Shown one piece after another: positions 1 through 5,556 of a DNA stretch of 6,315 nt. This DNA is from Lachnospiraceae bacterium (GTDB lineage: Bacteria; Bacillota; Clostridia; Lachnospirales; Lachnospiraceae), in the NCBI GenBank assembly GCA_031285465.1, contig JAITWD010000222.1, forward strand, positions 1-6,315, written 5' to 3'. The position numbers were made by a program, and so were the translations under genes. Position 1 is the first letter of the stretch. Every line of letters starts with the position of its first letter. The notes beneath the pieces were generated by a model. That model was not told the origin of the DNA. It saw only the letters and a program-made list of their open reading frames with translations, and did no database searches.

Positions 1-1
1 C

Positions 2-835
2 GGCATAATTGCCCAGGCGGTACTTGATCACACCAAGACCAATATGATCGGATTGTGCAACTGTGCCATTAACATGGTAAAGGATGTTGCCGATACGCTT
101 GAAAGCAATGACTTTGACTATGAATATGTCGGTTTGAATCATCTAAGCTGGATAACCTCGGTCATCCGTCATGGTGAAACCGAAAATCTGGTCGCCGCTT
201 TATCGGGTAAATCGGGCGCCTCAATGAAAAATGTTCCCGAAATCGAATATGATCCGGCTCTTTTACAGGCCATTCCCTATATTCCCTCTTCCTACTTGAG
301 TTATTTCTACGCACGAGAAGAGCAGATCAAGAAATGTCTGAACGCCGAAAAAACCCGCGGCGAGGTTTGTCTGGATTTAGAAAAAACTTTACTGGAAAAG
401 TATTCCAACCCCAGTCTTTATACCAAACCGGAAGAATTGGAAAAGCGTGGCGGATCGCTCTATTCCACCGCCGCTGTTTCGGTCGCCGATGCCATCACCA
501 ACAATAAAGGCGATATTCACGTTGTCGCTGCCAAAAATAACGGTGCGATACCTTTTATGGATGCCGATGATGTTATCGAGGTCAAGTGCCGGATGGATCA
601 ACGCGGAGCCACCCCCTTACCGGTTAAGGTTTACAATGATTATGTGATCGGACTGATGCGTTCGGTCAAGGCATACGAAAAGCTCACCGTCAAGGCTGCT
701 ATTACCGGTGACCGTGCCGCTGCGCTCGCCGCCCTTATGGTCCACCCCCTCATCGGCGATTACGAAAAGGCAAAGCCGATGCTGGATGAAATGCTTCTGG
801 CTAACAAGGATTATTTGCCCCGATTTTTCAGTTAA
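2..835 (+). CDS. 6-phospho-beta-glucosidase, glycoside hydrolase family 4 (5' partial)
   Basis: The reading frame is open from base 2 without a start codon, so the gene enters from the left. The 277 visible residues are the C-terminal part of a protein usually about 430-445 long; the N-terminal NAD-binding Rossmann fold is missing from the window. GH4 enzymes are cytoplasmic and use NAD+ and a divalent metal to cleave 6-phospho-glycosides imported by a PTS. Visible marks are GLCN (Cys at visible residue 19) and GLNHLSW (His 47), the two family metal ligands; the SYLSYFY stretch near residue 97, where the catalytic Tyr is expected; RGGSLYS; and the C-terminal GATPLP and HPL segments. GLNHLSW favours the 6-phospho-beta-glucosidase branch over the alpha-glucosidase or galacturonase branches. 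Whether the substrate is cellobiose-, chitobiose- or another 6-phosphate cannot be decided. The sugar kinase downstream is co-directional and probably in the same operon. Confidence 0.92.
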   Translation, partial: GIIAQAVLDHTKTNMIGLCNCAINMVKDVADTLESNDFDYEYVGLNHLSWITSVIRHGETENLVAALSGKSGASMKNVPEIEYDPALLQAIPYIPSSYLSYFYAREEQIKKCLNAEKTRGEVCLDLEKTLLEKYSNPSLYTKPEELEKRGGSLYSTAAVSVADAITNNKGDIHVVAAKNNGAIPFMDADDVIEVKCRMDQRGATPLPVKVYNDYVIGLMRSVKAYEKLTVKAAITGDRAAALAALMVHPLIGDYEKAKPMLDEMLLANKDYLPRFFS

Positions 836-890
836 GGTAAAGGAATTGAGTTTAGTTTGAGCAATCAAAGATTTTTCACTTTTGATTTGA

Positions 891-920
891 GCAGTTTCGC
901 AAGTAGAACTTGCGAAATGC
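891..920 (+). promoter_or_regulatory. Intercistronic hairpin just before the kinase ribosome binding site
   Basis: TTTCGCAAG (895-903) and CTTGCGAAA (909-917) are a perfect 9-bp inverted repeat around a 5-nt loop. GCA (891-893) and TGC (918-920) extend the stem past one bulged G at 894. It ends three bases before the GGAGA of the kinase gene. No run of T follows, so it is not a classical terminator. An RNA processing or stability element, or a modulator of kinase translation, is more likely. The 98-nt gap also carries TTTGAGCA twice (856-863 and 886-893), exactly 30 nt apart. Confidence 0.6.
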
Positions 921-933
921 ATTGGAGATTATT

Positions 934-1929
934 ATGGATAAATTGATTATGGGTATTGATGGTGGCGGAACCAAAAGCCATCTATGTTTATTTGATATGC
1001 AGGGAAATTGTCGTGGCATTTATTTTCACGGACCACTCAACCACGAGAGTCTCGAAGGATCGTTTGCGCAACTGGAAACCGAATTATCGGAGTTTATTTT
1101 AGGATCGGTGGCACAGTCCGGTGCCGACATCAGTGATGTCGTCTATGGAGTATTTGGCATCGCCGGCGTAGATACCACCCGCCAGCACCAGATCATTTCC
1201 GACATATTACGGCGGATCGGTCTGACCAAATTTACCCTTTGTAATGATGCCTATCTGGGTGTGGCGGCCGGTTGTCCTGACGGCATCGGCATCTGCGCGA
1301 TCAACGGCACCGGTTCGGTTTTGGCCGCCATTGATCATAGCAACAGGATGGCGCAGGTGGGCGGGATCGGCGAAGTTTCCAATGACTGTGGCGGAGGCGG
1401 CTGGTTTGGTGTACAACTTTTGGGGGCGGTTTATGGCGAGTTGTTTAAGGACGAACCACCTACCGTCATGACCGACATGATCTTTGAACTGCTGGGGATT
1501 ACCAACGGGTCGGAATATACTGAAACAGTAATTGCGAAGCTGGATGATGAATCGATCTCGGTCGGTGATCTGAATCGATTGGTCTTCGTTGCCGCCGGCG
1601 CCGGTGATAACATGGCACTTGATATTTTAAGACGATCGGCGGCACATTACACGGGTGGCATCGTACATCTTGCCAATACATTGGATTTTTCTGTCGGTTC
1701 GACCGTCCATGTCACCTTCGCCGGATCGGTTTTTATAAAGGAGTCGATCAAACTCCTCCCACAGATGATCGAAGCGCAGGTTCGCGAGCGGCTTAGCGAC
1801 CGGACTGTGGACTTTTTTAGCCTTGATGCCGCTCCGGTGGCGGGCGCAGTTTATTGGGCGGGACATATTACCGGTGCAAATATCCCGATGGATAAAATAA
1901 AAAAAGCATTGGCAAAAGCCAATCTGTAA
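934..1929 (+). CDS. Sugar kinase, BadF/BadG/BcrA/BcrD ATPase family (N-acetylglucosamine kinase-like)
   Basis: A 331-residue cytoplasmic kinase of the actin/hexokinase ATPase fold. Seen in the sequence: the phosphate-1 loop GIDGGGTKS (residues 7-15), the phosphate-2 region CNDAYLG (103-109), the nucleotide-binding NGTGS (124-128) and a glycine-rich segment at 143-159 where relatives usually have a GDEGSGYWIG-like motif. Here that motif reads NDCGGGGWFG, a departure that may affect substrate choice. I chose ATG 934 because GGAGA at 924-928 sits five bases upstream and the Rossmann-like strand begins directly afterward; an in-frame TTG at 910 lies inside the hairpin and is unlikely. Family members phosphorylate GlcNAc, MurNAc, glucosamine or glucose. 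Following a GH4 6-phospho-glycosidase, the inferred role is to phosphorylate the free sugar released on hydrolysis. Family assignment is firm; the substrate is not. Confidence 0.88.
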   Translation: MDKLIMGIDGGGTKSHLCLFDMQGNCRGIYFHGPLNHESLEGSFAQLETELSEFILGSVAQSGADISDVVYGVFGIAGVDTTRQHQIISDILRRIGLTKFTLCNDAYLGVAAGCPDGIGICAINGTGSVLAAIDHSNRMAQVGGIGEVSNDCGGGGWFGVQLLGAVYGELFKDEPPTVMTDMIFELLGITNGSEYTETVIAKLDDESISVGDLNRLVFVAAGAGDNMALDILRRSAAHYTGGIVHLANTLDFSVGSTVHVTFAGSVFIKESIKLLPQMIEAQVRERLSDRTVDFFSLDAAPVAGAVYWAGHITGANIPMDKIKKALAKANL

Positions 1930-2041
1930 GTGGTCATCACTACATAGGAAACACTGAATAAATCAGTATTTGCCATGGTAACGCCCTATTAAAATACAAA
2001 GGATTTTGGCATCACTTCTAGCCAGGATGAATGGTTCACAT

Positions 2042-2080
2042 TATCGCTACAGAAGTCAGTTACCCACTTCTGTAGCGATA
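2042..2080 (+). terminator. Hairpin terminator after the sugar kinase
   Basis: TATCGCTACAGAAGT (2042-2056) and ACTTCTGTAGCGATA (2066-2080) form a perfect 15-bp stem with a 9-nt loop, followed by TTATTTAG. The T-tract is short and interrupted, so termination may be incomplete. It lies 112 nt after the kinase stop and upstream of the next gene's promoter, the expected place for the end of the operon. A weaker ACTGA/TCAGT hairpin at 1953-1967 precedes it. I see nothing else in 1930-2041. Confidence 0.65.
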
Positions 2081-2110
2081 TTATTTAGTGGTATGGGAGA
2101 GAGATATCTT

Positions 2111-2140
2111 TTGTAAGAATGTATTAACTTAGAGTATAAT
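2111..2140 (+). promoter_or_regulatory. Sigma-A type promoter for the Nudix gene
   Basis: TTGTAA (2111-2116) and a perfect TATAAT (2135-2140) are separated by 18 nt. Transcription would begin near 2147, giving a leader of about 20 nt. AAAGGGA (2155-2161) is the ribosome binding site, six bases before ATG 2168. The gene therefore appears to be transcribed independently of the sugar operon. Confidence 0.72.
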
Positions 2141-2167
2141 TATTGCTGCAATAGAAAGGGACATTAT

Positions 2168-2950
2168 ATGCACAAAGACTGCAAGGTTTATAAGAACTTT
2201 TTAGACATCAACATATCACTTACCAATCTTAGCGTTACCATTCCCGATCAGCAATCAACTAAAATCAGGCACTATTGGAATAAAAATATAGTCAGCTATC
2301 CATCGTTATTTAATGGTCTGGTTTTTAGCGTTAATACCTTTAATCTTAGTTCCACTGAAATATGCATAGAACTTGCCAAAAGCAATTACGCACACTATTC
2401 TTATATGCTGAACCACCGGGAGGACTGTGAAGTTCTATGTAAGATGATCGCCGTCGGCGGACTTATACTCACAAGTGATGACCTGTTTGCCCTCGGTAAG
2501 ATGAGCAAAAACACCTCGTTTCCCAACATTATCCAATGCATCGGTGGTGGGATTTCTAAAGAAGATTTTGTAAATAATCGCTTAAATACAGCCACCACCC
2601 TAATGAGAGAATTTGAAGAAGAAGTTGGTTTCGCTCTTACCGCTGATTGGATACAGAAAAGCTCCAATTATGTAATTATTAGAGGCGAAATGGAGCTGTT
2701 CGGCATTTGCCACTTGGTGAAACTACCCCTATCTTCAACCGAACTTAGTACGCGGTTTTTAAACTATAAAAAAAGCAGTCTATATGATGGCGAACTGGAG
2801 GATTTGATTTTTGTGGGAAATTCTCAAAAAGCAATAGAACGGTTTGTCGATCAACCGCTGGAATTAGTTGATTATTTACGTCAGGTGCTTCTTGATGTAA
2901 CCAAAATTAGTCCTCTTAGTCAAATTTCAGCGCCCAATGCTCATCTTTAG
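2168..2950 (+). CDS. Nudix hydrolase with N-terminal extension, possibly NUDT22/UDP-sugar-like
   Basis: A 260-residue protein. The core catalytic half of the Nudix box, REFEEEVGF (residues 147-155), matches RE-U-x-EE-x-GU fully, so metal-dependent hydrolysis of a nucleoside-diphosphate-linked substrate is likely. The first half is unusual: G126 and E132 have the normal Gx5E spacing, but 14 residues rather than 7 separate E132 from R147. The N-terminal 100 residues carry a W plus PSLFNG pattern (W37; 45-50) that recalls the NUDT22/plant UDP-sugar Nudix group; that link is inferred from pattern only. There is no signal peptide or membrane segment. ATG 2168 is supported by AAAGGGA six bases upstream. 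The gene is visibly AT-richer than both neighbours and has its own promoter, which suggests later acquisition. Its last ten codons (from 2918 on) lie antisense to the tail of a decayed second Nudix gene, so the original C-terminus may have been altered. The substrate is unknown. Confidence 0.83.
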   Translation: MHKDCKVYKNFLDINISLTNLSVTIPDQQSTKIRHYWNKNIVSYPSLFNGLVFSVNTFNLSSTEICIELAKSNYAHYSYMLNHREDCEVLCKMIAVGGLILTSDDLFALGKMSKNTSFPNIIQCIGGGISKEDFVNNRLNTATTLMREFEEEVGFALTADWIQKSSNYVIIRGEMELFGICHLVKLPLSSTELSTRFLNYKKSSLYDGELEDLIFVGNSQKAIERFVDQPLELVDYLRQVLLDVTKISPLSQISAPNAHL

Positions 2951-3059
2951 CCGCCTCAAAGCACATCGTAATTTGAGCTAAAGTGGTCTTGTCCTCATCT
3001 AAAACTGGCAGATCATCCAGCGCGAAGAAGCCACTTTTATAGAGTTACACCTCATTATT
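2916..3059 (-). pseudogene. Relic of a second Nudix hydrolase gene (C-terminal 42 codons)
   Basis: Read on the minus strand, bases 3044-2916 encode 42 residues and a TAA stop. They contain SGFFALDDLPVLDEDKTT, then AQITMCFEAAKDEH, then WALKFD at the end. This is the typical tail of clostridial Nudix hydrolases of roughly 200 residues (GFFxLDxLPxL, MCFEA, terminal W..xFD). The frame is interrupted by TAA at 3047-3045, with NNEV just before it, and by TGA at 3062-3060. No Nudix box, start codon or ribosome binding site is found upstream. The rest of the gene has been deleted, and 3090-3128 is already the next terminator. It overlaps the end of the plus-strand Nudix gene by 35 bases. The two proteins do not resemble each other at the C-terminus, so this is not a local duplication. 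Recognition rests on remembered family patterns rather than an alignment. Confidence 0.72.
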
Positions 3060-3089
3060 TCATCTTGATTCGTATCTGCTACTTAAATT

Positions 3090-3128
3090 AAGAACGAGAT
3101 TGCCGCACAAAACGGCAATCTCGTTCTT
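3090..3128. terminator. Probable bidirectional terminator between convergent genes
   Basis: AAGAACGAGATTGCCG (3090-3105) and CGGCAATCTCGTTCTT (3113-3128) form a perfect 16-bp stem with a 7-nt loop. On the minus strand it lies 65 nt after the cell wall hydrolase stop and is followed by AATTTAAG; on the plus strand it follows the Nudix gene. T-tracts are weak on both sides, but the position and stem strength fit a shared terminator. In 3129-3193 I see nothing further. Confidence 0.65.
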
Positions 3129-3193
3129 CAAAGCTTCTTTAACAACTGCATTATGCACACTGCAAAATTTCAAAAACACGATATTTTATCCGA

Positions 3194-4267
3194 TCACCAA
3201 AATACATGATCCCCAAGAATATAACCTTCACGCTGACCCGCGCGACGGAAATGGGTTGCTCCGCCAACGGTCGTTTCTCCCGCTAAAGCGGCGGCGGCGG
3301 CCTGCATACACGCATCGGGCACACTGCCCTCATATATCCTGGCTACCTTGCCACTAAGTGCCGGCGTAAACTGTCCTGAAGCATAGATAACACTATGAAT
3401 AGAGTTGGGATACGCTCCGCTTCTGACCCGGTTCATAACCACCGCACCGACACCTACCATACCTTCGTAGGACTGGTTACCTGCTTCACAATAGATCAGG
3501 GCTGCCAACAATCTGGTCTCATCGGCCGATGCATCTACCCGACCACGGTTCGCCTGACGCTTACGCTCAGCCTCTTCTGCCTCACGAGCGGCAATAACCT
3601 TCATGGTCTCGCCTTCATCTATATGATACTTAACATCAATAAAGTCGGTTGCGACATATCCAGTTTCATTTTCATATACGACACTTATCCAGTCATCGTT
3701 CATCACTTCAATAATATCAATTCCATCAATATTAGCAATATAACCCAAAACTTCGGCATCCATGCCTGGTTCCTTGCGAACCCGCACGGCATCGGTCTCA
3801 ATAGTGGCGACCCAGTTGCCCACCTCATCGGCCATCGCCTGCGCATCTTCTCCGGTCAATAAGTACTCTTCATTAGCCCAACCAACAACATCGCCCGACT
3901 GGATCTTAATCCATCCCTCTTGGCGTTCTAAGATAACACCACCACAATCTTTGTAAAGTACACCGACCTTCTCGGAATCTTCATCGGCTTCTGCCCGAAC
4001 ATTTAATGCCTGTTGGACATTGGCCATCGCTAATTCACTTCCAATCCGTTCCTGCTCCTGCTCGATCTTTTGATCGATATTAAGAATCTCTTCCGGGGCT
4101 TCCACAACCACATCGGCACTTTCAAAGGTTCCTGAACCCAGCAGTGAAGCAATGCCGGCATTAACTAAGGTATCATCCGCCGCCTGCGCGGTTATCTTAA
4201 CCGTTAGTGGACAACTTAGACCAACGATCAGTATGAGCATGATAGCGGTCAATTTATTTTTTAACAT
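3194..4267 (-). CDS. Secreted cell wall hydrolase: two SH3b domains plus SleB-type Hydrolase_2 domain
   Basis: A 357-residue exported protein. Residues 1-29 are a signal peptide (K-rich start, hydrophobic core to about 25, cleavage after AQA). An acidic spacer follows; the first SH3b domain is at about 83-138 (ALNVRAEADEDSEKVG to GWANEEYL) and the second at about 152-212 (VRVRKEPGMDAEVLG to GYVATDFI). A charged, probably helical linker spans 217-241. The SleB-like catalytic domain runs from about 248 to the end; IYCEAGNQSYEG holds the conserved Glu (E261), followed by AVVMNRV, FTPA, GATHF and the terminal GDHVFW. SH3b domains bind peptidoglycan, and Hydrolase_2 enzymes are spore-cortex or vegetative lytic enzymes; with two SH3b domains and no spore marker, a vegetative remodelling role is preferred. 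ATG 4267 is chosen over the in-frame TTG at 4279 because GGAGGA (4277-4272) must be the ribosome binding site. A WalR-like box and long leader lie upstream. Confidence 0.92.
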   Translation of the reverse strand: MLKNKLTAIMLILIVGLSCPLTVKITAQAADDTLVNAGIASLLGSGTFESADVVVEAPEEILNIDQKIEQEQERIGSELAMANVQQALNVRAEADEDSEKVGVLYKDCGGVILERQEGWIKIQSGDVVGWANEEYLLTGEDAQAMADEVGNWVATIETDAVRVRKEPGMDAEVLGYIANIDGIDIIEVMNDDWISVVYENETGYVATDFIDVKYHIDEGETMKVIAAREAEEAERKRQANRGRVDASADETRLLAALIYCEAGNQSYEGMVGVGAVVMNRVRSGAYPNSIHSVIYASGQFTPALSGKVARIYEGSVPDACMQAAAAALAGETTVGGATHFRRAGQREGYILGDHVFW

Positions 4268-4271
4268 GATT

Positions 4272-4277
4272 TCCTCC
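4272..4277 (-). promoter_or_regulatory. Ribosome binding site fixing the hydrolase start at 4267
   Basis: GGAGGA four bases before ATG 4267. A second purine-rich GGGGAAGG (4306-4299) precedes ATGATGTAA and an 11-codon open frame (4289-4254) that overlaps the hydrolase start, so translational coupling is possible but unproven. Confidence 0.8.
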
Positions 4278-4309
4278 AATTAATTCCATTTACATCATCC
4301 TTCCCCTTT

Positions 4310-4400
4310 CATAATTTTATTGTGATTTTTCAAAGTGTCGGTATTAGTTACCTTTTAATAGGTCTGATTTGAATTTGAAAAATCGGCTTATAAAATTATG
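4310..4400 (-). promoter_or_regulatory. Structured 5' leader of the cell wall hydrolase mRNA
   Basis: Two nested perfect 11-bp inverted repeats pair across the leader: CATAATTTTAT (4310-4320) with ATAAAATTATG (4390-4400), and GATTTTTCAAA (4324-4334) with TTTGAAAAATC (4374-4384). Internal loops of only 3 and 5 nt separate them, giving a composite 22-bp stem. The enclosed 39 nt contain GGTA/TACC (4340-4343 with 4349-4352) and ACCT/AGGT (4350-4353 with 4360-4363), which share bases 4350-4352 and so exclude each other. The stem ends next to the AAAGGGGAAGG upstream of the hydrolase start. It matches no riboswitch class that I recognise, including the c-di-AMP (ydaO) type common before such genes. 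A compact MITE-like insertion is an alternative. Confidence 0.5.
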
Positions 4401-4448
4401 ACCCTGAGATGATAAAGATAAATGGTTGATAATACATAATACGCATTT

Positions 4449-4465
4449 GTTACAGAAATATTACA
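4449..4465 (-). promoter_or_regulatory. WalR (YycF)-type operator
   Basis: Minus strand TGTAAT (4465-4460), five bases ATTTC, TGTAAC (4454-4449). This fits the Bacillus WalR consensus TGTWAH-N5-TGTWAH at every position. WalR controls autolysin genes, and the next gene is an exported cell wall hydrolase in the correct orientation. The box lies just downstream of the strong promoter at 4507-4479, a place that suggests repression. It also overlaps the -35 position (TTCTGT 4457-4452) of a second candidate promoter with -10 TATTAT (4434-4429), where activation would be expected. A PhoP-type regulator with a related site cannot be excluded. Confidence 0.6.
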
Positions 4466-4478
4466 GTTGAGTAAAAAT

Positions 4479-4507
4479 AATATACCAAATATTCATTGAA
4501 AAGTCAA
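4479..4507 (-). promoter_or_regulatory. Sigma-A type promoter of the cell wall hydrolase
   Basis: TTGACT (4507-4502), 17-nt spacer, TATATT (4484-4479) on the minus strand; each hexamer is one base from consensus. The start would be near 4472, leaving a leader of about 205 nt. The -35 lies inside the palindrome AAAAGTCAACTTTT (4499-4512). Confidence 0.7.
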
Positions 4508-4576
4508 CTTTTATCTTCGAAAATTTAAGTTTATTTTGGAAAAAGCTAGTGTTTTTGCCATTTTGTCTCATTACAG

Positions 4577-4613
4577 CACAAAAGAATCCGGTTGCCCACC
4601 GGATTCTTTTGTG
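4577..4613 (-). terminator. Rho-independent terminator of proC
   Basis: CACAAAAGAATCCGG (4577-4591) and CCGGATTCTTTTGTG (4599-4613) form a perfect 15-bp stem with a 7-nt loop. The GC-rich top with an A-tract/T-tract base is the classical terminator form. It begins 32 nt after the proC stop and isolates proC from the hydrolase. The symmetry means it could act in both directions. Confidence 0.82.
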
Positions 4614-4645
4614 TTAAAAATTATGTTAACTATTTGACGAAATTA

Positions 4646-5440
4646 TTACAAACTTTTCGATTTGGCAACACATGCAGCTACCGCCGCCATAACCGCTCCC
4701 CGTAGTCCCTTTTCCTCCAATACGCTCACCGCCTCGATGGTGGTTCCTCCAGGCGAACACACCATATCCTTTAACTCTGCCGGGTGCTTGCCGGTCTCCA
4801 GTACCATCCTGGCACTGCCCAACACCGACTGCGCCGCAAACCGCAAGGCCTGACTCCGTGGCATCCCCGCTGCCACACCTCCATCAGCGATCGCTTCAAT
4901 AAACATGAACACATAACCCGGTGCACTGCCACCCACACCGACCACCGCATCCATCAAATGCTCCGGTACCTCTTCCGCCTGTCCAAAGCTCTCCAATAGA
5001 ACGATACACCGCTTCATATCCTCATCGGAAACCAGCCGGTTACGGCAGACACCGCTAATACCCTCACCCACCAGTGCCGGTGTATTGGGCATCACCCGCA
5101 CCAACTTGACCGCCCGTCCAAATTTATTGTTCAGCCAATCGAGGGTTTTACCGGCAGCTATACTGATAACCACCGTCTCCTCCGGCACATCATCACGGAT
5201 CGCGGTGATTACTTCCGCCATCATCTGAGGCTTGACCGCCAAAATCAGAATATCACCAAAAGCGGCAACTTCACGGTTATCGGTTGCCGTCCGGATACCA
5301 TGAAGCGATATCGCCTTTTCGAGCGCAGGCGCGTAACTGTCCGCCCCCATGATCATATCCTTGTCCGCGATACCCTTCGCCAGCATACCGCCAATCATTG
5401 CACCACCCATATTCCCCAATCCAATAAATCCAATCTTCAA
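4646..5440 (-). CDS. proC: Pyrroline-5-carboxylate reductase
   Basis: A 264-residue cytoplasmic enzyme that reduces 1-pyrroline-5-carboxylate to L-proline with NAD(P)H, the last step of proline synthesis. Family length is about 265-275, so it is complete. The N-terminal Rossmann fold shows GFIGLGNMG (4-12, GxGxxG), then AVKP (68-71) and MPNTPALVGEG (117-127). The C-terminal helical dimer domain has GSAPGY (171-176), AGMPR, and the ProC signature around SPGGTT (229-234) followed by EAV and LEEKG. The start is TTG 5440: GGAGGA (5452-5447) is six bases upstream and the protein then begins MKIGFIG as in other ProC proteins. A further in-frame TTG at 5455 would place the ribosome binding site inside the gene. 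No T-box leader precedes it. It is co-directional with the rRNA methyltransferase, 116 nt away, and ends at its own terminator. Confidence 0.96.
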   Translation of the reverse strand: MKIGFIGLGNMGGAMIGGMLAKGIADKDMIMGADSYAPALEKAISLHGIRTATDNREVAAFGDILILAVKPQMMAEVITAIRDDVPEETVVISIAAGKTLDWLNNKFGRAVKLVRVMPNTPALVGEGISGVCRNRLVSDEDMKRCIVLLESFGQAEEVPEHLMDAVVGVGGSAPGYVFMFIEAIADGGVAAGMPRSQALRFAAQSVLGSARMVLETGKHPAELKDMVCSPGGTTIEAVSVLEEKGLRGAVMAAVAACVAKSKSL

Positions 5441-5446
5441 CTCATT

Positions 5447-5452
5447 TCCTCC
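5447..5452 (-). promoter_or_regulatory. Ribosome binding site fixing the TTG start of proC
   Basis: GGAGGA six bases before TTG 5440. An ATG in the spacer is out of frame and opens only ATG-AGT-TGA, which overlaps the TTG start. Confidence 0.8.
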
Positions 5453-5476
5453 CAAAGCTCATCTAACCCATATGAA

Positions 5477-5507
5477 ATCATAACACAATTTTGCTATTAT
5501 TAAGCAA
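5477..5507 (-). promoter_or_regulatory. Possible proC promoter with operator-like repeat
   Basis: On the minus strand TATGAT (5482-5477) is a good -10. TTGCTT (5507-5502) is a weak -35 at a long 19-nt spacing. The inverted repeat TTGCT/AGCAA (5491-5507, 7-nt loop) covers the -35 and part of the spacer. It may be an operator or chance. Confidence 0.35.
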
Positions 5508-5556
5508 TCCATTATCAAAACCGCTCTTTACCGATTACCATCCGCCGCTTAAATCA

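Noticed and set aside
1990..2088. Minus-strand open run of about 32 codons ending at a TAA, containing NHSSWLEVMPKSF
   Set aside because: It resembles the end of a protein, but I recognise no family. It overlaps the perfect hairpin and is short enough to arise by chance.
3395..3862. 155-codon plus-strand open frame inside the hydrolase gene
   Set aside because: It lies antisense to the second SH3b domain, linker and catalytic domain, has no ribosome binding site or family motif, and fits an antisense shadow.
4254..4289. 11-codon open frame (MELIGGNHVKK) overlapping the hydrolase start
   Set aside because: Too short to support as a gene; its spacing from the purine-rich GGGGAAGG is long. Kept only as a possible coupling element in the leader description.
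4310..4400. Mobile element (MITE) explanation for the inverted repeats
   Set aside because: No target-site duplication is visible at the two ends, and a single copy in one window cannot show repetition.
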